Assembly (NCBI RefSeq): GCF_028283705.1
Contig: NZ_JAPWKD010000003.1
Coordinates: 1-64,000, forward strand
Reading direction: 5' to 3'
Source of the DNA: Pantoea sp.
GTDB taxonomy: Bacteria; Pseudomonadota; Gammaproteobacteria; Enterobacterales; Enterobacteriaceae
DNA length: 64,000 nt
Positions 42,981 to 51,311 of this stretch are shown one piece after another. Made by a program: the position numbers and the translations under genes. The notes under the pieces were generated by a model. That model was not told the origin of the DNA. It ran no database searches and saw only the letters and a list, made by a program, of their open reading frames with translations. Positions within the stretch are counted from its first letter, which is position 1. Each line of letters starts with the position of its first letter.

Positions 42981-43385
42981 ATGACTACTATTTTTAAAAC
43001 CGGTTCACAAGCCTCTATGGTTGGCCCTGAAGACTGGTTTACCGGTACTGTCCGCATTGATCCCCTCTTTGCTGCCGATGAAAACGCCCGTGCCAGCGCA
43101 GGCCAGGTGACTTTTGAGCCTGGCGCGCGCACCGCATGGCACACTCATCCTCTGGGCCAGAGATTGATTGTGACGTCGGGTTTTGGTTATGTGCAGACCT
43201 GGGGTGAACCGGCGCGTGAAATTCGTGCTGGTGATGTTGTTTGCATTCCTGCTCATGAAAAACACTGGCACGGTGCCAGCGCCACAACGGCAATGACGCA
43301 TATTGCGATTCAGGAAGCACAGAATGGTAGCGTCGTGGAGTGGCTGGAAAAAGTCTCTGACGAACAATACGGTGATACAGAATAA
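42981..43385 (+). CDS. Cytoplasmic cupin-domain protein, paralogue of the exported cupin
   Basis: Protein of 134 residues that starts directly at the domain with no signal peptide. Cupin motif 1 is [20 protein letters not shown] and motif 2 is [18 protein letters not shown], with His residues in the metal positions. Resemblance to the exported cupin at 38440 extends over the whole domain. It may perform the same reaction inside the cell. An AAGGAAATG site precedes the ATG. It lies 193 bases after the MFS gene and may have its own promoter. A hairpin follows. Confidence 0.87.
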   Translation: MTTIFKTGSQASMVGPEDWFTGTVRIDPLFAADENARASAGQVTFEPGARTAWHTHPLGQRLIVTSGFGYVQTWGEPAREIRAGDVVCIPAHEKHWHGASATTAMTHIAIQEAQNGSVVEWLEKVSDEQYGDTE

Positions 43386-43401
43386 CGCATCGCAATGTTA
43401 A

Positions 43402-43428
43402 AGCCAGGCAGGTCCGGGATGCCTGGCT
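43402..43428. terminator. Bidirectional terminator-like hairpin
   Basis: Seen: AGCCAGGCA pairs perfectly with TGCCTGGCT (9 bp) around a 9-base loop, between the convergent cupin and PfkB kinase genes. No T-run follows. Confidence 0.5.
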
Positions 43429-43447
43429 GCTGCGGCGCATTAACTCA

Positions 43448-44410
43448 TCAACTCTGATGAGTGCTGGTATCGTAATGTTGCTCGCGAACACGCATTTGGT
43501 TGATTTCCAGTGCATGAGCGACATCTGGCAGCATCGGGAAGGAGCTTTGACCACCATATTTCTGAATTGAACATGAGCTGATTTCCGCTGCAAAGGGGAT
43601 CGCCTGAGTTAAGGGAATGTCATTCACAATGCAGTAGGCGATGCCGCCAATGAACGAGTCACCCGCGCCGGTAGTATCCACCACGTCCGGGCAAAACACG
43701 GCGGGATAGTGTGTGGCAGTGCCATTTGCACCCAGCACCGCACCTTTCTCACCCAGGGTAATAATGACCTTGCCTGCAACCTGATCCTGTAAGGCAGTGG
43801 CGCATTTCAGGGCTTCTTCAACGCAGGTAACGGGTTGTGCGTTCATAAAAGTTGCTTCTGTCTCGTTGATGACCAGACAGTCAATCTGTTTCAGGGCGTC
43901 AGCCGGAATGGTTCGTGCTGGCGCATTATTCACCAGAATAGGGCAACCATGTCTGTGTGCTTTACTGATGGCAAATTCAACGATCGGTGAGGGAATTTCA
44001 GACTGAAAAATAACCAGTGGTGCGCCCTCAAAGAGATCGTCGGTAATATCATCTGCCACAATGCGGTAATTAGCACCTTTGATGATGGTGCTGCAATAAT
44101 CCCCGGACTCCAGGATTTGCACAACGCCAATACCCGATGATTTCCCTCGCGGGATTATATGTTCTACGCCGACCTGATTCTCGGCGAGAGACTTAATCAG
44201 TTCAGCGCCATACAGGTCTTCTCCTACGCATCCCACCATTGCCACGTTAAGCCCAAGCTTAGCGCACTGAACTGCCTGATTTGCCCCCTTGCCGCCAGGC
44301 ATCATAAGCAACTCATTGCCTGTAAAGGTTTCCCCCAATTCAGGCAGACGGTCCTGCTGGATAAGAATGTCATAGTTGAGACTGCCAATGACCACAACAT
44401 CATTTTTCAT
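43448..44410 (-). CDS. PfkB-family sugar kinase (ribokinase-like)
   Basis: Kinase of 320 residues. It has the N-terminal GSLNYDILI, the substrate motif MMPGGKGANQAVQCAKLG and the C-terminal catalytic motif DVVDTTGAGDSFIGG with the catalytic Asp in GAGDS. It resembles ribokinase but specificity cannot be read from sequence. It would phosphorylate the sugar or ketose made by the isomerases of the cluster. It lies 11 bases downstream of the RpiR-type regulator on the same strand, so the two form an operon, divergent from isomerase 1. Confidence 0.9.
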   Translation of the reverse strand: MKNDVVVIGSLNYDILIQQDRLPELGETFTGNELLMMPGGKGANQAVQCAKLGLNVAMVGCVGEDLYGAELIKSLAENQVGVEHIIPRGKSSGIGVVQILESGDYCSTIIKGANYRIVADDITDDLFEGAPLVIFQSEIPSPIVEFAISKAHRHGCPILVNNAPARTIPADALKQIDCLVINETEATFMNAQPVTCVEEALKCATALQDQVAGKVIITLGEKGAVLGANGTATHYPAVFCPDVVDTTGAGDSFIGGIAYCIVNDIPLTQAIPFAAEISSCSIQKYGGQSSFPMLPDVAHALEINQMRVREQHYDTSTHQS

Positions 44411-44421
44411 ATCGCAAATCC

Positions 44422-45303
44422 TTAACTTGCTGTGCGTTTAGCCGCAACAGCGTTTCTGGTGTTCAGTAAACTGGATTGACTTTGCTCACTGGTTTTACTG
44501 GCAATAATGGTGAATATCGCATCAAGAATATTCAGATGAACAATACGGGTTGTCGCATTCTCTCCGGTTATAGGGTTATTTTTGACGGAGGAAATGATGG
44601 CATGTCGGGCGATATGGCTTAATGGGCTATTGGGATAATTGGTCAGACAGATTGTCTCGGCCCCTTTGTCATTAGCCGCGGATACCATATTGATGATATC
44701 GGTCGTCTGGCCAGAATGTGAAATAACCAACAGAATATCGCCAGGCTGCATTAACGATGCCGACATTAATTGTTTGTGGCTGTCACTGAATACATAAGAG
44801 AAGATACCGATCTTCAGGAGTTTGTGATTAAAATCATCACATACTGAACCCGACCCACCACAGCCCGCAATAATAATTTTGGCGTCTTCATTCCGATTGA
44901 TAAACAATGACGCGACTGTTTTGATAACCGCACTGTCAATGGCCTGTAAACTTTCCTGCAACGCCAGTATGGAGTTAAAAAATGTACTCTCAATCACCTT
45001 ATTAGTGTAAAGCTCACTGTCAGGAATGACCGGAATCTCGATAAGTTCACCAGGTTTGGCATCGGTCTTTCCAATACTCATTTTAAGGTCGTGAAATCCG
45101 GTAAAACCGAGTTTCTTCGATACTTTTGTAATACTGGCAACGCTGACATTAAGATAGCTGGCAATGTCAGAAATATTCATCGTTGCCAGAGTGTCCGGAT
45201 TATCATCGATAAACCTGGCAATAGCCCGTTCTTTTTTCCCCAACTCCGGGGCCAGCGTGCGCGCCAGTAAAAAAATCTCGTGACCCTGTAAACGGTTATG
45301 CAT
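44422..45303 (-). CDS. RpiR/MurR-family regulator with SIS domain (RpiR-1)
   Basis: Regulator of 293 residues. The N-terminal HTH_6 domain (about 1-77) has MNISDIASYLNVSVASITKVSKKLGFTGFHDLKMSI. The C-terminal SIS domain (about 125-260) has IIAGCGGSGSVCDDFNHKLLKIG and LVISHSGQTTDIINM, the phosphosugar-binding signature. It should sense a phosphorylated sugar. It is homologous to RpiR-2 at 57627 (LNFTGFRNFRTSL, AVGGSATVAQDLSHKMLKIG). The start has AGGAGAAT upstream. The intergenic region holds a perfect 21-bp dyad and related boxes that are likely operators. Confidence 0.9.
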   Translation of the reverse strand: MHNRLQGHEIFLLARTLAPELGKKERAIARFIDDNPDTLATMNISDIASYLNVSVASITKVSKKLGFTGFHDLKMSIGKTDAKPGELIEIPVIPDSELYTNKVIESTFFNSILALQESLQAIDSAVIKTVASLFINRNEDAKIIIAGCGGSGSVCDDFNHKLLKIGIFSYVFSDSHKQLMSASLMQPGDILLVISHSGQTTDIINMVSAANDKGAETICLTNYPNSPLSHIARHAIISSVKNNPITGENATTRIVHLNILDAIFTIIASKTSEQSQSSLLNTRNAVAAKRTAS

Positions 45304-45349
45304 GCCTGATTCTCCTGCTTATATTGCAAAAGCCTAGCATGGTCATTAA

Positions 45350-45391
45350 TGGAAAAAACGTTAACTTCGTCACAGGTTATAAAACGTTTTA
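45350..45391. promoter_or_regulatory. AAAACGTT boxes upstream of RpiR-1 and isomerase 1
   Basis: Seen: AAAAACGTTAA around 45355-45363 and TAAAACGTTTTA at 45380-45391, the latter a perfect 12-bp palindrome. The AAAACGTTTT core is also the centre of the 28-bp palindrome at 52737-52764. A central CG within an A/T palindrome is typical for LacI-family operators; the LacI gene at 47962 is the candidate. Confidence 0.55.
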
Positions 45392-45397
45392 CTGGGC

Positions 45398-45418
45398 CAT
45401 TTTACTCGGAGTAAAATG
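45398..45418. promoter_or_regulatory. Perfect 21-bp dyad, probable RpiR operator
   Basis: Seen: CATTTTACTC and GAGTAAAATG flank a central G, a perfect inverted repeat. A second, weaker copy with TTACT-CTC-AGTAA lies at 45442-45462. Both sit between the divergent RpiR-1 and isomerase 1 genes. RpiR proteins bind such dyads; binding by the LacI protein is an alternative. Confidence 0.6.
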
Positions 45419-45533
45419 AAAATGACCTTTAGGTTATCTTCCATTTTACTCTCAGTAATATTTTCCAAATGGCATTTACCCTGACACCTGGCTGCATTAT
45501 AAAGCATCCATGTTTGACAATAAGGTAAATGCC

Positions 45534-46487
45534 ATGAAGTTTTCATCTCGTATTAACTCATTCCGCTCACGCGCTGAGTTATTTTCGCCAAAAAATAATA
45601 TGGATACCTGTGATCTGATCACGCGTATGGGGACCGTAGAAGGGCTTACACACATTGAGCTTAATTATCCTGAGCATTTTATCAATCAGGATAAAAATGC
45701 CATCAAAGAATGCATAGAGAATAACAACCTTAAAGTCGGCGGTATCGCACTCCGCTATAATAAAGATTTTATTGATGGTGAATTTACCAATCCTAATGAG
45801 GAGCTGCGCAAAAAAGCCATTCAGCAAACGCTGGAAGCAGCAGAGTTGTGCAAGTTTCTCGGGGGTAACACCGTTACACTGTGGTTTGGTTACGATGGCT
45901 ATGACTATCCTTTTCAACAGGATTACTTCAGAGCCTATGAGTTGCTGGTGAATGCATTACAGCAGGTCACAAAGGCTCATCCGGATATGCAGTTCAGCTT
46001 CGAATATAAGCCTTATGAACCGCGGACATTCTCATTTATTGGCGATGTGTCTTCCACTCTTATGCTTATTGACGACGTGGGGGCAGAGAATCTGGGGATC
46101 ACCCTTGATTTTTGTCACATGATCATGAAAAAGGAGAATCCGGCGTTTTCCTTATTCCAGTCGGCACGTAAAAATCGCCTGATCGGCTTCCATCTGAACG
46201 ATGGGTATGGGCATTTCGACGATGGATTAATGCTGGGTTCTGTCCACCTGATGCAGACACTGGAATATATCTATTATGCAAAACGTGTGAAATTCGACGG
46301 GTTAATTTATTTCGATACCTTCCCGAGCAGAGAAGATCCGGTTGCTGAGTGTGCACAGAATATCAAAATGTATAAAACGTTAGCGGGCTTCATTGATAAG
46401 GTAAGTATTGAAGAAATGGATAATATCATTCGTAGTCAGGATGCACTTAAAGTCCAGGCTATGTTATTGCAGATGATTAAATACTAA
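45534..46487 (+). CDS. Sugar isomerase/epimerase-like TIM barrel (isomerase 1)
   Basis: Xylose isomerase-like TIM barrel of 317 residues. Probable metal ligands are Glu in FSFEYKPYEPR, Asp and His in GITLDFCHM, and Asp residues in LIGFHLNDGYGHFDDGL; the last pattern recalls Pseudomonas-type L-rhamnose isomerases. It is homologous to the protein at 53017 (shared GLTH, LNYP, FTNPN, EYKP, ITLDF, LNDG, DDGLM, YFDTFP). It would interconvert an aldose and ketose or epimerise a ketose. The frame opens at 45510, but ATG 45534 has AAGGTAAA upstream and aligns with its homologue. First gene of an operon with a polyol permease and a LacI regulator. Confidence 0.83.
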   Translation: MKFSSRINSFRSRAELFSPKNNMDTCDLITRMGTVEGLTHIELNYPEHFINQDKNAIKECIENNNLKVGGIALRYNKDFIDGEFTNPNEELRKKAIQQTLEAAELCKFLGGNTVTLWFGYDGYDYPFQQDYFRAYELLVNALQQVTKAHPDMQFSFEYKPYEPRTFSFIGDVSSTLMLIDDVGAENLGITLDFCHMIMKKENPAFSLFQSARKNRLIGFHLNDGYGHFDDGLMLGSVHLMQTLEYIYYAKRVKFDGLIYFDTFPSREDPVAECAQNIKMYKTLAGFIDKVSIEEMDNIIRSQDALKVQAMLLQMIKY

Positions 46488-46547
46488 AAACACATCGCAT
46501 CTTACCTCTTATCTGAAGCCAGTCAGTGTCTGACACTGGGGGAAACT

Positions 46548-47810
46548 ATGTTTGAAAAACTAGGACTGCCAAAAAATTTAATTTGGGGCTACATCGGTCT
46601 GACGATATTCATGATCGGTGACGGCGTAGAGCAGGCATGGATAACGATATGGTTAGTTGATAAAGGATTATCCGTCGCTCAGGCTTCATTGTTGATTACC
46701 GCTTATGGCGTAACAGTGACGCTGGCAGCATGGGTAACCGGTGTGCTGGTACAGACACTGGGGCCACGAAAAGTGATGTTTTATGGCCTGATTGCCTTTG
46801 TTATTGGCAGTATTGGATTTATTTGGGTTGGTCTGAGAACCATGCATATGGCCTGGATGCTGCCGTTTTATGCTATTCGGGGGATAGGCTATCCGCTTTT
46901 TGCTTACTCATTCCTGGTGTGGATCAACTACAGCACGCCGCTGGCCCGACGTTCAACCGCAGTTGGCTGGTTTTGGTTCACTTTCTCATTGGGCCTCAGT
47001 GTGATTGGCCCCTTTTTCTCCTCCCTCGCGTTACCGGTTTTAGGTGAGATCCATGTGCTGTGGACAGGTATGGCGTTTGTGGTGATTGGTGCCATCCTCG
47101 GCATTTGGGTTAACCGTGATATTGTCCCATCCTCAGAAATCCATCCTTTCAGTGCGGCTGAACTGATCAAGGGCATTACTATTTTACAGCGGCCAGTGAT
47201 TGCCATGGGATTGGTGGTTAAATCGATCAATGGGGTGGCGCAATATGGGTTGGCGACTTTCCTGCCGCTGTATTTAATCAGTTTTGGCTACAGCAAAACT
47301 GAGTGGTTACAGATGTGGTCAGCCGTGTTTGTCGTCGCCATCTTTGCCAATCTGTTCTTTGGTTTCTTTGGTGATAAGTTTGGCTGGCGCAACACCATTA
47401 TGTGGGTGGGGGGTGTCAGTTACGCGGTTGTGCTGGTACTGGTCTGGCTGGTGCCGCAGCTGCTGGGACATAACTTCTATGTTATGGCATTTGTACTGTG
47501 CCTTTGTGGTATCACCATGGCAGGATACGTCCCGCTATCTGCACTCTTTCCGATGCTTGCCCCGGACAGTAAAGGTGCGGCGATGTCGGTGCTTAATCTC
47601 GGTGCCGGATTGGGTGCCTTTATTGCCCCGGCGATTACCGCCATGTTCTATTCATCACTTGGGGCGGGTGGCGTGTTAGGTATCTATGCCGGACTCTACA
47701 TTCTGAGTGCCATTCTGACGCCATTCCTGAAAACACCGGATGAATTGCACTCACAACCGGAAATGAACAACAGCACTCCGTCAATTTCGGGCCATTCCGG
47801 ACATCACTAA
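46548..47810 (+). CDS. MFS transporter of the polyol permease (RbtT/DalT-like) family
   Basis: MFS protein of 420 residues with about twelve hydrophobic segments. The N-terminal block LIWGYIGLTIFMIGDGVEQAWI and the loop GVLVQTLGPRKVMFYGL match the polyol permease family of ribitol and D-arabinitol importers. The C-terminal tail is hydrophilic and ends GHSGHH. It would import a sugar alcohol or related compound with protons. It lies 60 bases after isomerase 1, with GGGGGAAA before the ATG, and is followed by a terminator hairpin before the LacI gene. Confidence 0.88.
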   Translation: MFEKLGLPKNLIWGYIGLTIFMIGDGVEQAWITIWLVDKGLSVAQASLLITAYGVTVTLAAWVTGVLVQTLGPRKVMFYGLIAFVIGSIGFIWVGLRTMHMAWMLPFYAIRGIGYPLFAYSFLVWINYSTPLARRSTAVGWFWFTFSLGLSVIGPFFSSLALPVLGEIHVLWTGMAFVVIGAILGIWVNRDIVPSSEIHPFSAAELIKGITILQRPVIAMGLVVKSINGVAQYGLATFLPLYLISFGYSKTEWLQMWSAVFVVAIFANLFFGFFGDKFGWRNTIMWVGGVSYAVVLVLVWLVPQLLGHNFYVMAFVLCLCGITMAGYVPLSALFPMLAPDSKGAAMSVLNLGAGLGAFIAPAITAMFYSSLGAGGVLGIYAGLYILSAILTPFLKTPDELHSQPEMNNSTPSISGHSGHH

Positions 47811-47839
47811 TCATCGGCTCAGAAAACAACCAAACAATC

Positions 47840-47868
47840 AGGGCAGCGGGTCTGCCCTTAATTTATTG
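47840..47868 (+). terminator. Rho-independent terminator after the polyol permease
   Basis: Seen: AGGGCAG pairs with CTGCCCT (7 bp) around the loop CGGGT, followed by TAATTTATT. It lies 29 bases after the permease stop. Confidence 0.65.
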
Positions 47869-47961
47869 CTTCTCTCCAGCTCTTCCTCATCCCATTCTTA
47901 AAGTAAGTCAGTTTATCTTCTTCACTGATTAACCTAACATTGAATTCGCGATTCTGAAGAT

Positions 47962-48984
47962 GTGAGGCTGGGTGTTGCATTGACTGATAAAAAGAAAAGT
48001 ACCATCAAAGAAGTTGCTGCTTTAGCAAAAGTTTCGATCGGTGTGGTATCGCGGGTGCTCAATCCGGGTACGGGTTCTGTTTCAGAACGTACCCGCCAGC
48101 GGGTGCGAGAAGCCATGCAGACATTGAACTACTCGCCGCAGAGCGCAGCCCGTGAGCTAAAAACCAGTCTCAACAACACCATTGGTCTGGTGGTCGCCGA
48201 TATCGCCAATGATTTCTTCTCTGAAATCTCCGATCTTATTGTCCGTCGCGCGCGCGATATGGCGATGAACGTCATCTTAGTGACGACCCAGGAAGATCCG
48301 CTGCTTGAACGTGAAAGCCTCAGGATGCTGATGCAAAAGCGAGTGAAAGCCATTATCGCGACGCCAACCAGCGCGAACAGCGACCTGTGGCAATCAATTG
48401 CGGATATGGGGATCGCGATTGTCTTTATTGATCGTTATCTTGAGGACGTATCACAGGCCCATGTGATTGGTTTTAATAATCAGCAATCCGCGTTTGAAGC
48501 AACCGCATGGCTGACAGAGCAGGGCCATCGGCGCATCGGCTGGATAAGTGGTCCACTGAATACCTCAACCTCATTACAGCGACTGGCCGGTTACAGAAAG
48601 GGGCTGGAGGAGAAGGGGATCACCTGGGATAGCCGCTATACGGCGATTAAAAATTTCCGCGATCCGCATGCCAGCGAGGCACTGGATGATCTTCTGGCGT
48701 TAGAGGACCCCCCTACGGCCATTATTATTGGCAATACATCAATTGCCCCCGTCATTATGGCGCGTGTCAGAGAATTAAAAATTTCTGTTCCCGACACATT
48801 GTCGCTGATCGTCTATCATGACAGCCACTGGAGTCGGTTAGTGACTCCGTCAATCAGTGTGATCAAGCATCCTCTGGAGGCGCTTGCTGAACATGCCTTA
48901 TTAAGTTTATCCGGCGAAATCAGCAAGCCTTGTGAACTGGCCAGCACCCTGATAAAGCGAGAAAGTGTTGCGCCAGTTAAATAG
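47962..48984 (+). CDS. LacI-family regulator of the sugar/polyol cluster
   Basis: LacI/GalR regulator of about 334-340 residues. The HTH is STIKEVAALAKVSIGVVSRVLN, followed by the hinge region SPQSAARELKTSLNNTIGLVVADIAN and a sugar-binding domain. The start is uncertain: GTG at 47962 gives a 13-residue leader, while TTG at 47980 (LTDKKKS) gives a more usual N-terminus; neither has an ideal ribosome-binding site. Its probable targets are the AAAACGTTTT palindromes at 45380 and 52750. The 3' end overlaps the convergent dehydrogenase gene by 8 bp. Confidence 0.87.
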   Translation: MRLGVALTDKKKSTIKEVAALAKVSIGVVSRVLNPGTGSVSERTRQRVREAMQTLNYSPQSAARELKTSLNNTIGLVVADIANDFFSEISDLIVRRARDMAMNVILVTTQEDPLLERESLRMLMQKRVKAIIATPTSANSDLWQSIADMGIAIVFIDRYLEDVSQAHVIGFNNQQSAFEATAWLTEQGHRRIGWISGPLNTSTSLQRLAGYRKGLEEKGITWDSRYTAIKNFRDPHASEALDDLLALEDPPTAIIIGNTSIAPVIMARVRELKISVPDTLSLIVYHDSHWSRLVTPSISVIKHPLEALAEHALLSLSGEISKPCELASTLIKRESVAPVK

Positions 48985-49864
48985 ATTCGCCATTCAGACG
49001 CTGAATCTGCCGGATAATGGCGCAGTGATCTAACTCACCGTCGCCCGCCTCAATCATTTGCGTAAATAACTGGTTTACCGATGTCGTAAGCGGTAAATGC
49101 AGGCCAAGTTGCTCTGCCAGAGCCACCGCGCTGCGCGTATCTTTCAATTGCCATTTTGCTGGCCCACGCGCGTGGAAGTCCTGGGTGACCATACGCTCGC
49201 CTTGTTGTTGTAGCAGCGTGGAATCCGCAAATCCTCCCAATAGCGCTTCGCGCACCTTCGCCGGATCAGCGCCACCACGAGCAGCCAGCGTGAAAGCCTC
49301 GGACAACAGGCTGAGCGTCCCGGCAACAATAATCTGATTAGCCAGCTTGGTAAGTTGTCCGGCTCCTACCTCTCCCACGCGTGTTACCCGGCCAAGATGA
49401 GCAAGGAGCGGGTGTAAACTTTCAATAAGTGGCGCGTTGCCACCGGCCATCAATGATAATGTTCCGTTTTCTGCCCCTGTCGTACCACCCGAGACAGGCA
49501 TATCCAGATAGTCGGCGTGAACTTTGTTCACTTTGCGCTGCTGCTCAATCACAAGATCGGGTGATAAGGTGCTCATCATGATGATGACGGTATTGGCTGC
49601 GATAGCCTGCAAAGTGGCTTCGTTGTTGAAAATCACCTCATCACAGGCTCGTGCGTCACCGAGAAAGCAGATCACCACGTTGCTGTTTGCAATCAGCTGA
49701 GCGGGTGATGCTGCCAGGCTGATACCAAAGGTCTGTAATGACGCGGCCTTGTCCGGCGAGCGATTCCATACCGAGACAGGGTATCCAGCGCTGGCTAAAC
49801 GACGTGCCACCGGGTATCCCATCTTTCCTGTACCCAGCAAACCAATTCTCTGCTGCAAAGCCAT
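48977..49864 (-). CDS. 3-hydroxyisobutyrate dehydrogenase-family NAD(P) oxidoreductase
   Basis: Beta-hydroxyacid dehydrogenase of 295 residues. Cofactor motif GLLGTGKMGYPVARRLA, substrate-binding DMPVSGGTTGAENGTLSLMAGG, and the catalytic Lys in GAGQLTKLANQ. The family includes tartronate semialdehyde reductase, L-threonate dehydrogenase (LtnD) and 3-hydroxyisobutyrate dehydrogenase. A role on an acid-sugar or aldehyde intermediate is likely. A GTG precedes the ATG in frame; the ATG at 49864 is chosen for the AGGAG 7 bases upstream. Last gene of the minus-strand operon MFS - COG4091 protein - this enzyme. Confidence 0.88.
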   Translation of the reverse strand: MALQQRIGLLGTGKMGYPVARRLASAGYPVSVWNRSPDKAASLQTFGISLAASPAQLIANSNVVICFLGDARACDEVIFNNEATLQAIAANTVIIMMSTLSPDLVIEQQRKVNKVHADYLDMPVSGGTTGAENGTLSLMAGGNAPLIESLHPLLAHLGRVTRVGEVGAGQLTKLANQIIVAGTLSLLSEAFTLAARGGADPAKVREALLGGFADSTLLQQQGERMVTQDFHARGPAKWQLKDTRSAVALAEQLGLHLPLTTSVNQLFTQMIEAGDGELDHCAIIRQIQRLNGESI

Positions 49865-49882
49865 CACATTTCTCCTGATTTA

Positions 49883-49908
49883 CCCGCCACTGCACATGCA
49901 GCAGCGGG
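49883..49908. other. Intercistronic stem-loop
   Basis: Seen: CCCGCCACTGCA faces TGCAGCAGCGGG, a 10-bp stem with a CA/CA internal mismatch, between the COG4091 gene and the downstream dehydrogenase gene. It may stabilise or process the mRNA. Confidence 0.4.
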
Positions 49909-49919
49909 CTGCCTGTTAT

Positions 49920-51275
49920 CTATAATCCAGCCAGACTCACCATTTGTTTACGTAATTCAACGATATCCAGATTGTTGTCAAACGCCACATCCGAGAAGCG
50001 CACTGCTTTATCTTTGGCGACATCTTTCACCAGACGCACATGGTGAGCCAGCCCCATAGGTAGCAAGTCTTGCGCTACACTGATGCTGGCTGGTAACGCA
50101 TTTGCCCAGACAGTAAATCCACCTTCGCCATCCAGCATTTCTCCTGCCTTCAGATCGCGTTTTGCGGTGGCGACCGCATCACCCCGGAAGCTTAACGCTG
50201 AACCTGTCGCTTCGCCACGCAGCACGGCGGAAAGGATGCTGATGCTGGTTTCCAGGCCAATCAGGTGGAAGGGACGCCACATCGAGGCATACCAGCCTGA
50301 CGGATCGGTCAGCAACCCATATTGCTTAAAACAGGCGCGACTGTATTCATCGCGGGCTTTAAAGGTGACAAATACACCATAGCGAATATTGTTCAGCACT
50401 TCGCGCCCATCGGGTTCCTGGCTGGCAGCAATATCCACCAGGCCGCTGCGACTCAGCCGCCCGCCGTCAGCTTCTGGTGAGAAGACACGAGCAAGGTCAT
50501 GCACACCAGCGGGAGGGAAAGCCAGTCCGTTATCGGGGCAATCCAGGCCGGTGGCATTAGCCACCGCCGCCATTTCAATCGCGGCTTTCGTGCCATCAGT
50601 GAAGGAGTTGTACATTTTAGGGTTAAAGTCACCTGCGGCCACTTCTTCTTCCGTCCAGCCAAAAAAGCCCCATACGGTCTCCGGTGTTGAATAGCGATAA
50701 CGCGGTTCGAAGTTCATGCCTTTTCCGGCAGCGACGATTTCGAAGCCGCAGGCTCTGGCCCAGTCAACCAGCTCACAAATAATTGCTGGCTGGTCACCAT
50801 AGGCCATGCTGTAAATCACACCGTTCTGGCGGGCGCGTTCAGCAATCAGCGGGCCGCAGAGGACATCCGCCTCAACGTTTACCATCACCACATGTTTGCC
50901 ATGTTCGACGGCATGGAGTGCATGGCGTGTCCCTGCCAGCGGGTGGCCAGTGGCTTCGACAATACAGTCGATTTGTTCACAACGGAAAAGTTGTTCTGCA
51001 TCCTGAAGCACACAGGTGGAGCCGGTGCGAAGTGCAGTGTCAATATTGGCAGCCTGATACTGTTCTTCCGGCCACCCCACGCGAGCCAGTGCCGTCTTCG
51101 CTTTTGCTACATCCAGATCAGCGACTGCGACAACCTGTAGTCCTTGCAGATGCCGTAACTGCGCAAGCACCATCGAACCGAATTTACCGGCACCAATGAT
51201 ACCGACCCGGACCGGCTGGGCAGTGTCTGATTTAACTGCAGAGGCGCGCTCAGCTAACAATGCGGCTAAGTTCAT
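49920..51275 (-). CDS. COG4091-type oxidoreductase with C-terminal SAF domain
   Basis: Protein of 451 residues. The Rossmann motif VRVGIIGAGKFGSMVLAQL begins at about residue 22; IDCIVEATGHPLAGT and KHVVMVNVEADVLCGPLIA follow, as in predicted homoserine dehydrogenase-like proteins of COG4091. The C-terminal part (about 355-450) looks like a SAF domain, around GDAVATAKRDLKAGEMLDGEGGFTVWA. The family is poorly characterised. Its central place in the operon between an ACS-type transporter and a hydroxyacid dehydrogenase suggests it acts on the imported acid or sugar first. AAGGAG precedes the ATG. Confidence 0.78.
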   Translation of the reverse strand: MNLAALLAERASAVKSDTAQPVRVGIIGAGKFGSMVLAQLRHLQGLQVVAVADLDVAKAKTALARVGWPEEQYQAANIDTALRTGSTCVLQDAEQLFRCEQIDCIVEATGHPLAGTRHALHAVEHGKHVVMVNVEADVLCGPLIAERARQNGVIYSMAYGDQPAIICELVDWARACGFEIVAAGKGMNFEPRYRYSTPETVWGFFGWTEEEVAAGDFNPKMYNSFTDGTKAAIEMAAVANATGLDCPDNGLAFPPAGVHDLARVFSPEADGGRLSRSGLVDIAASQEPDGREVLNNIRYGVFVTFKARDEYSRACFKQYGLLTDPSGWYASMWRPFHLIGLETSISILSAVLRGEATGSALSFRGDAVATAKRDLKAGEMLDGEGGFTVWANALPASISVAQDLLPMGLAHHVRLVKDVAKDKAVRFSDVAFDNNLDIVELRKQMVSLAGL

Positions 51276-51311
51276 TTCGTACTCCTTAACAGGGTTTAAT
51301 GAAGGATGTAA

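Noticed and set aside
47780..47810. His-containing C-terminal tail (GHSGHH) of the polyol permease as a metal-binding domain
   Set aside because: Too short and without a repeated motif; hydrophilic tails are common in MFS proteins.
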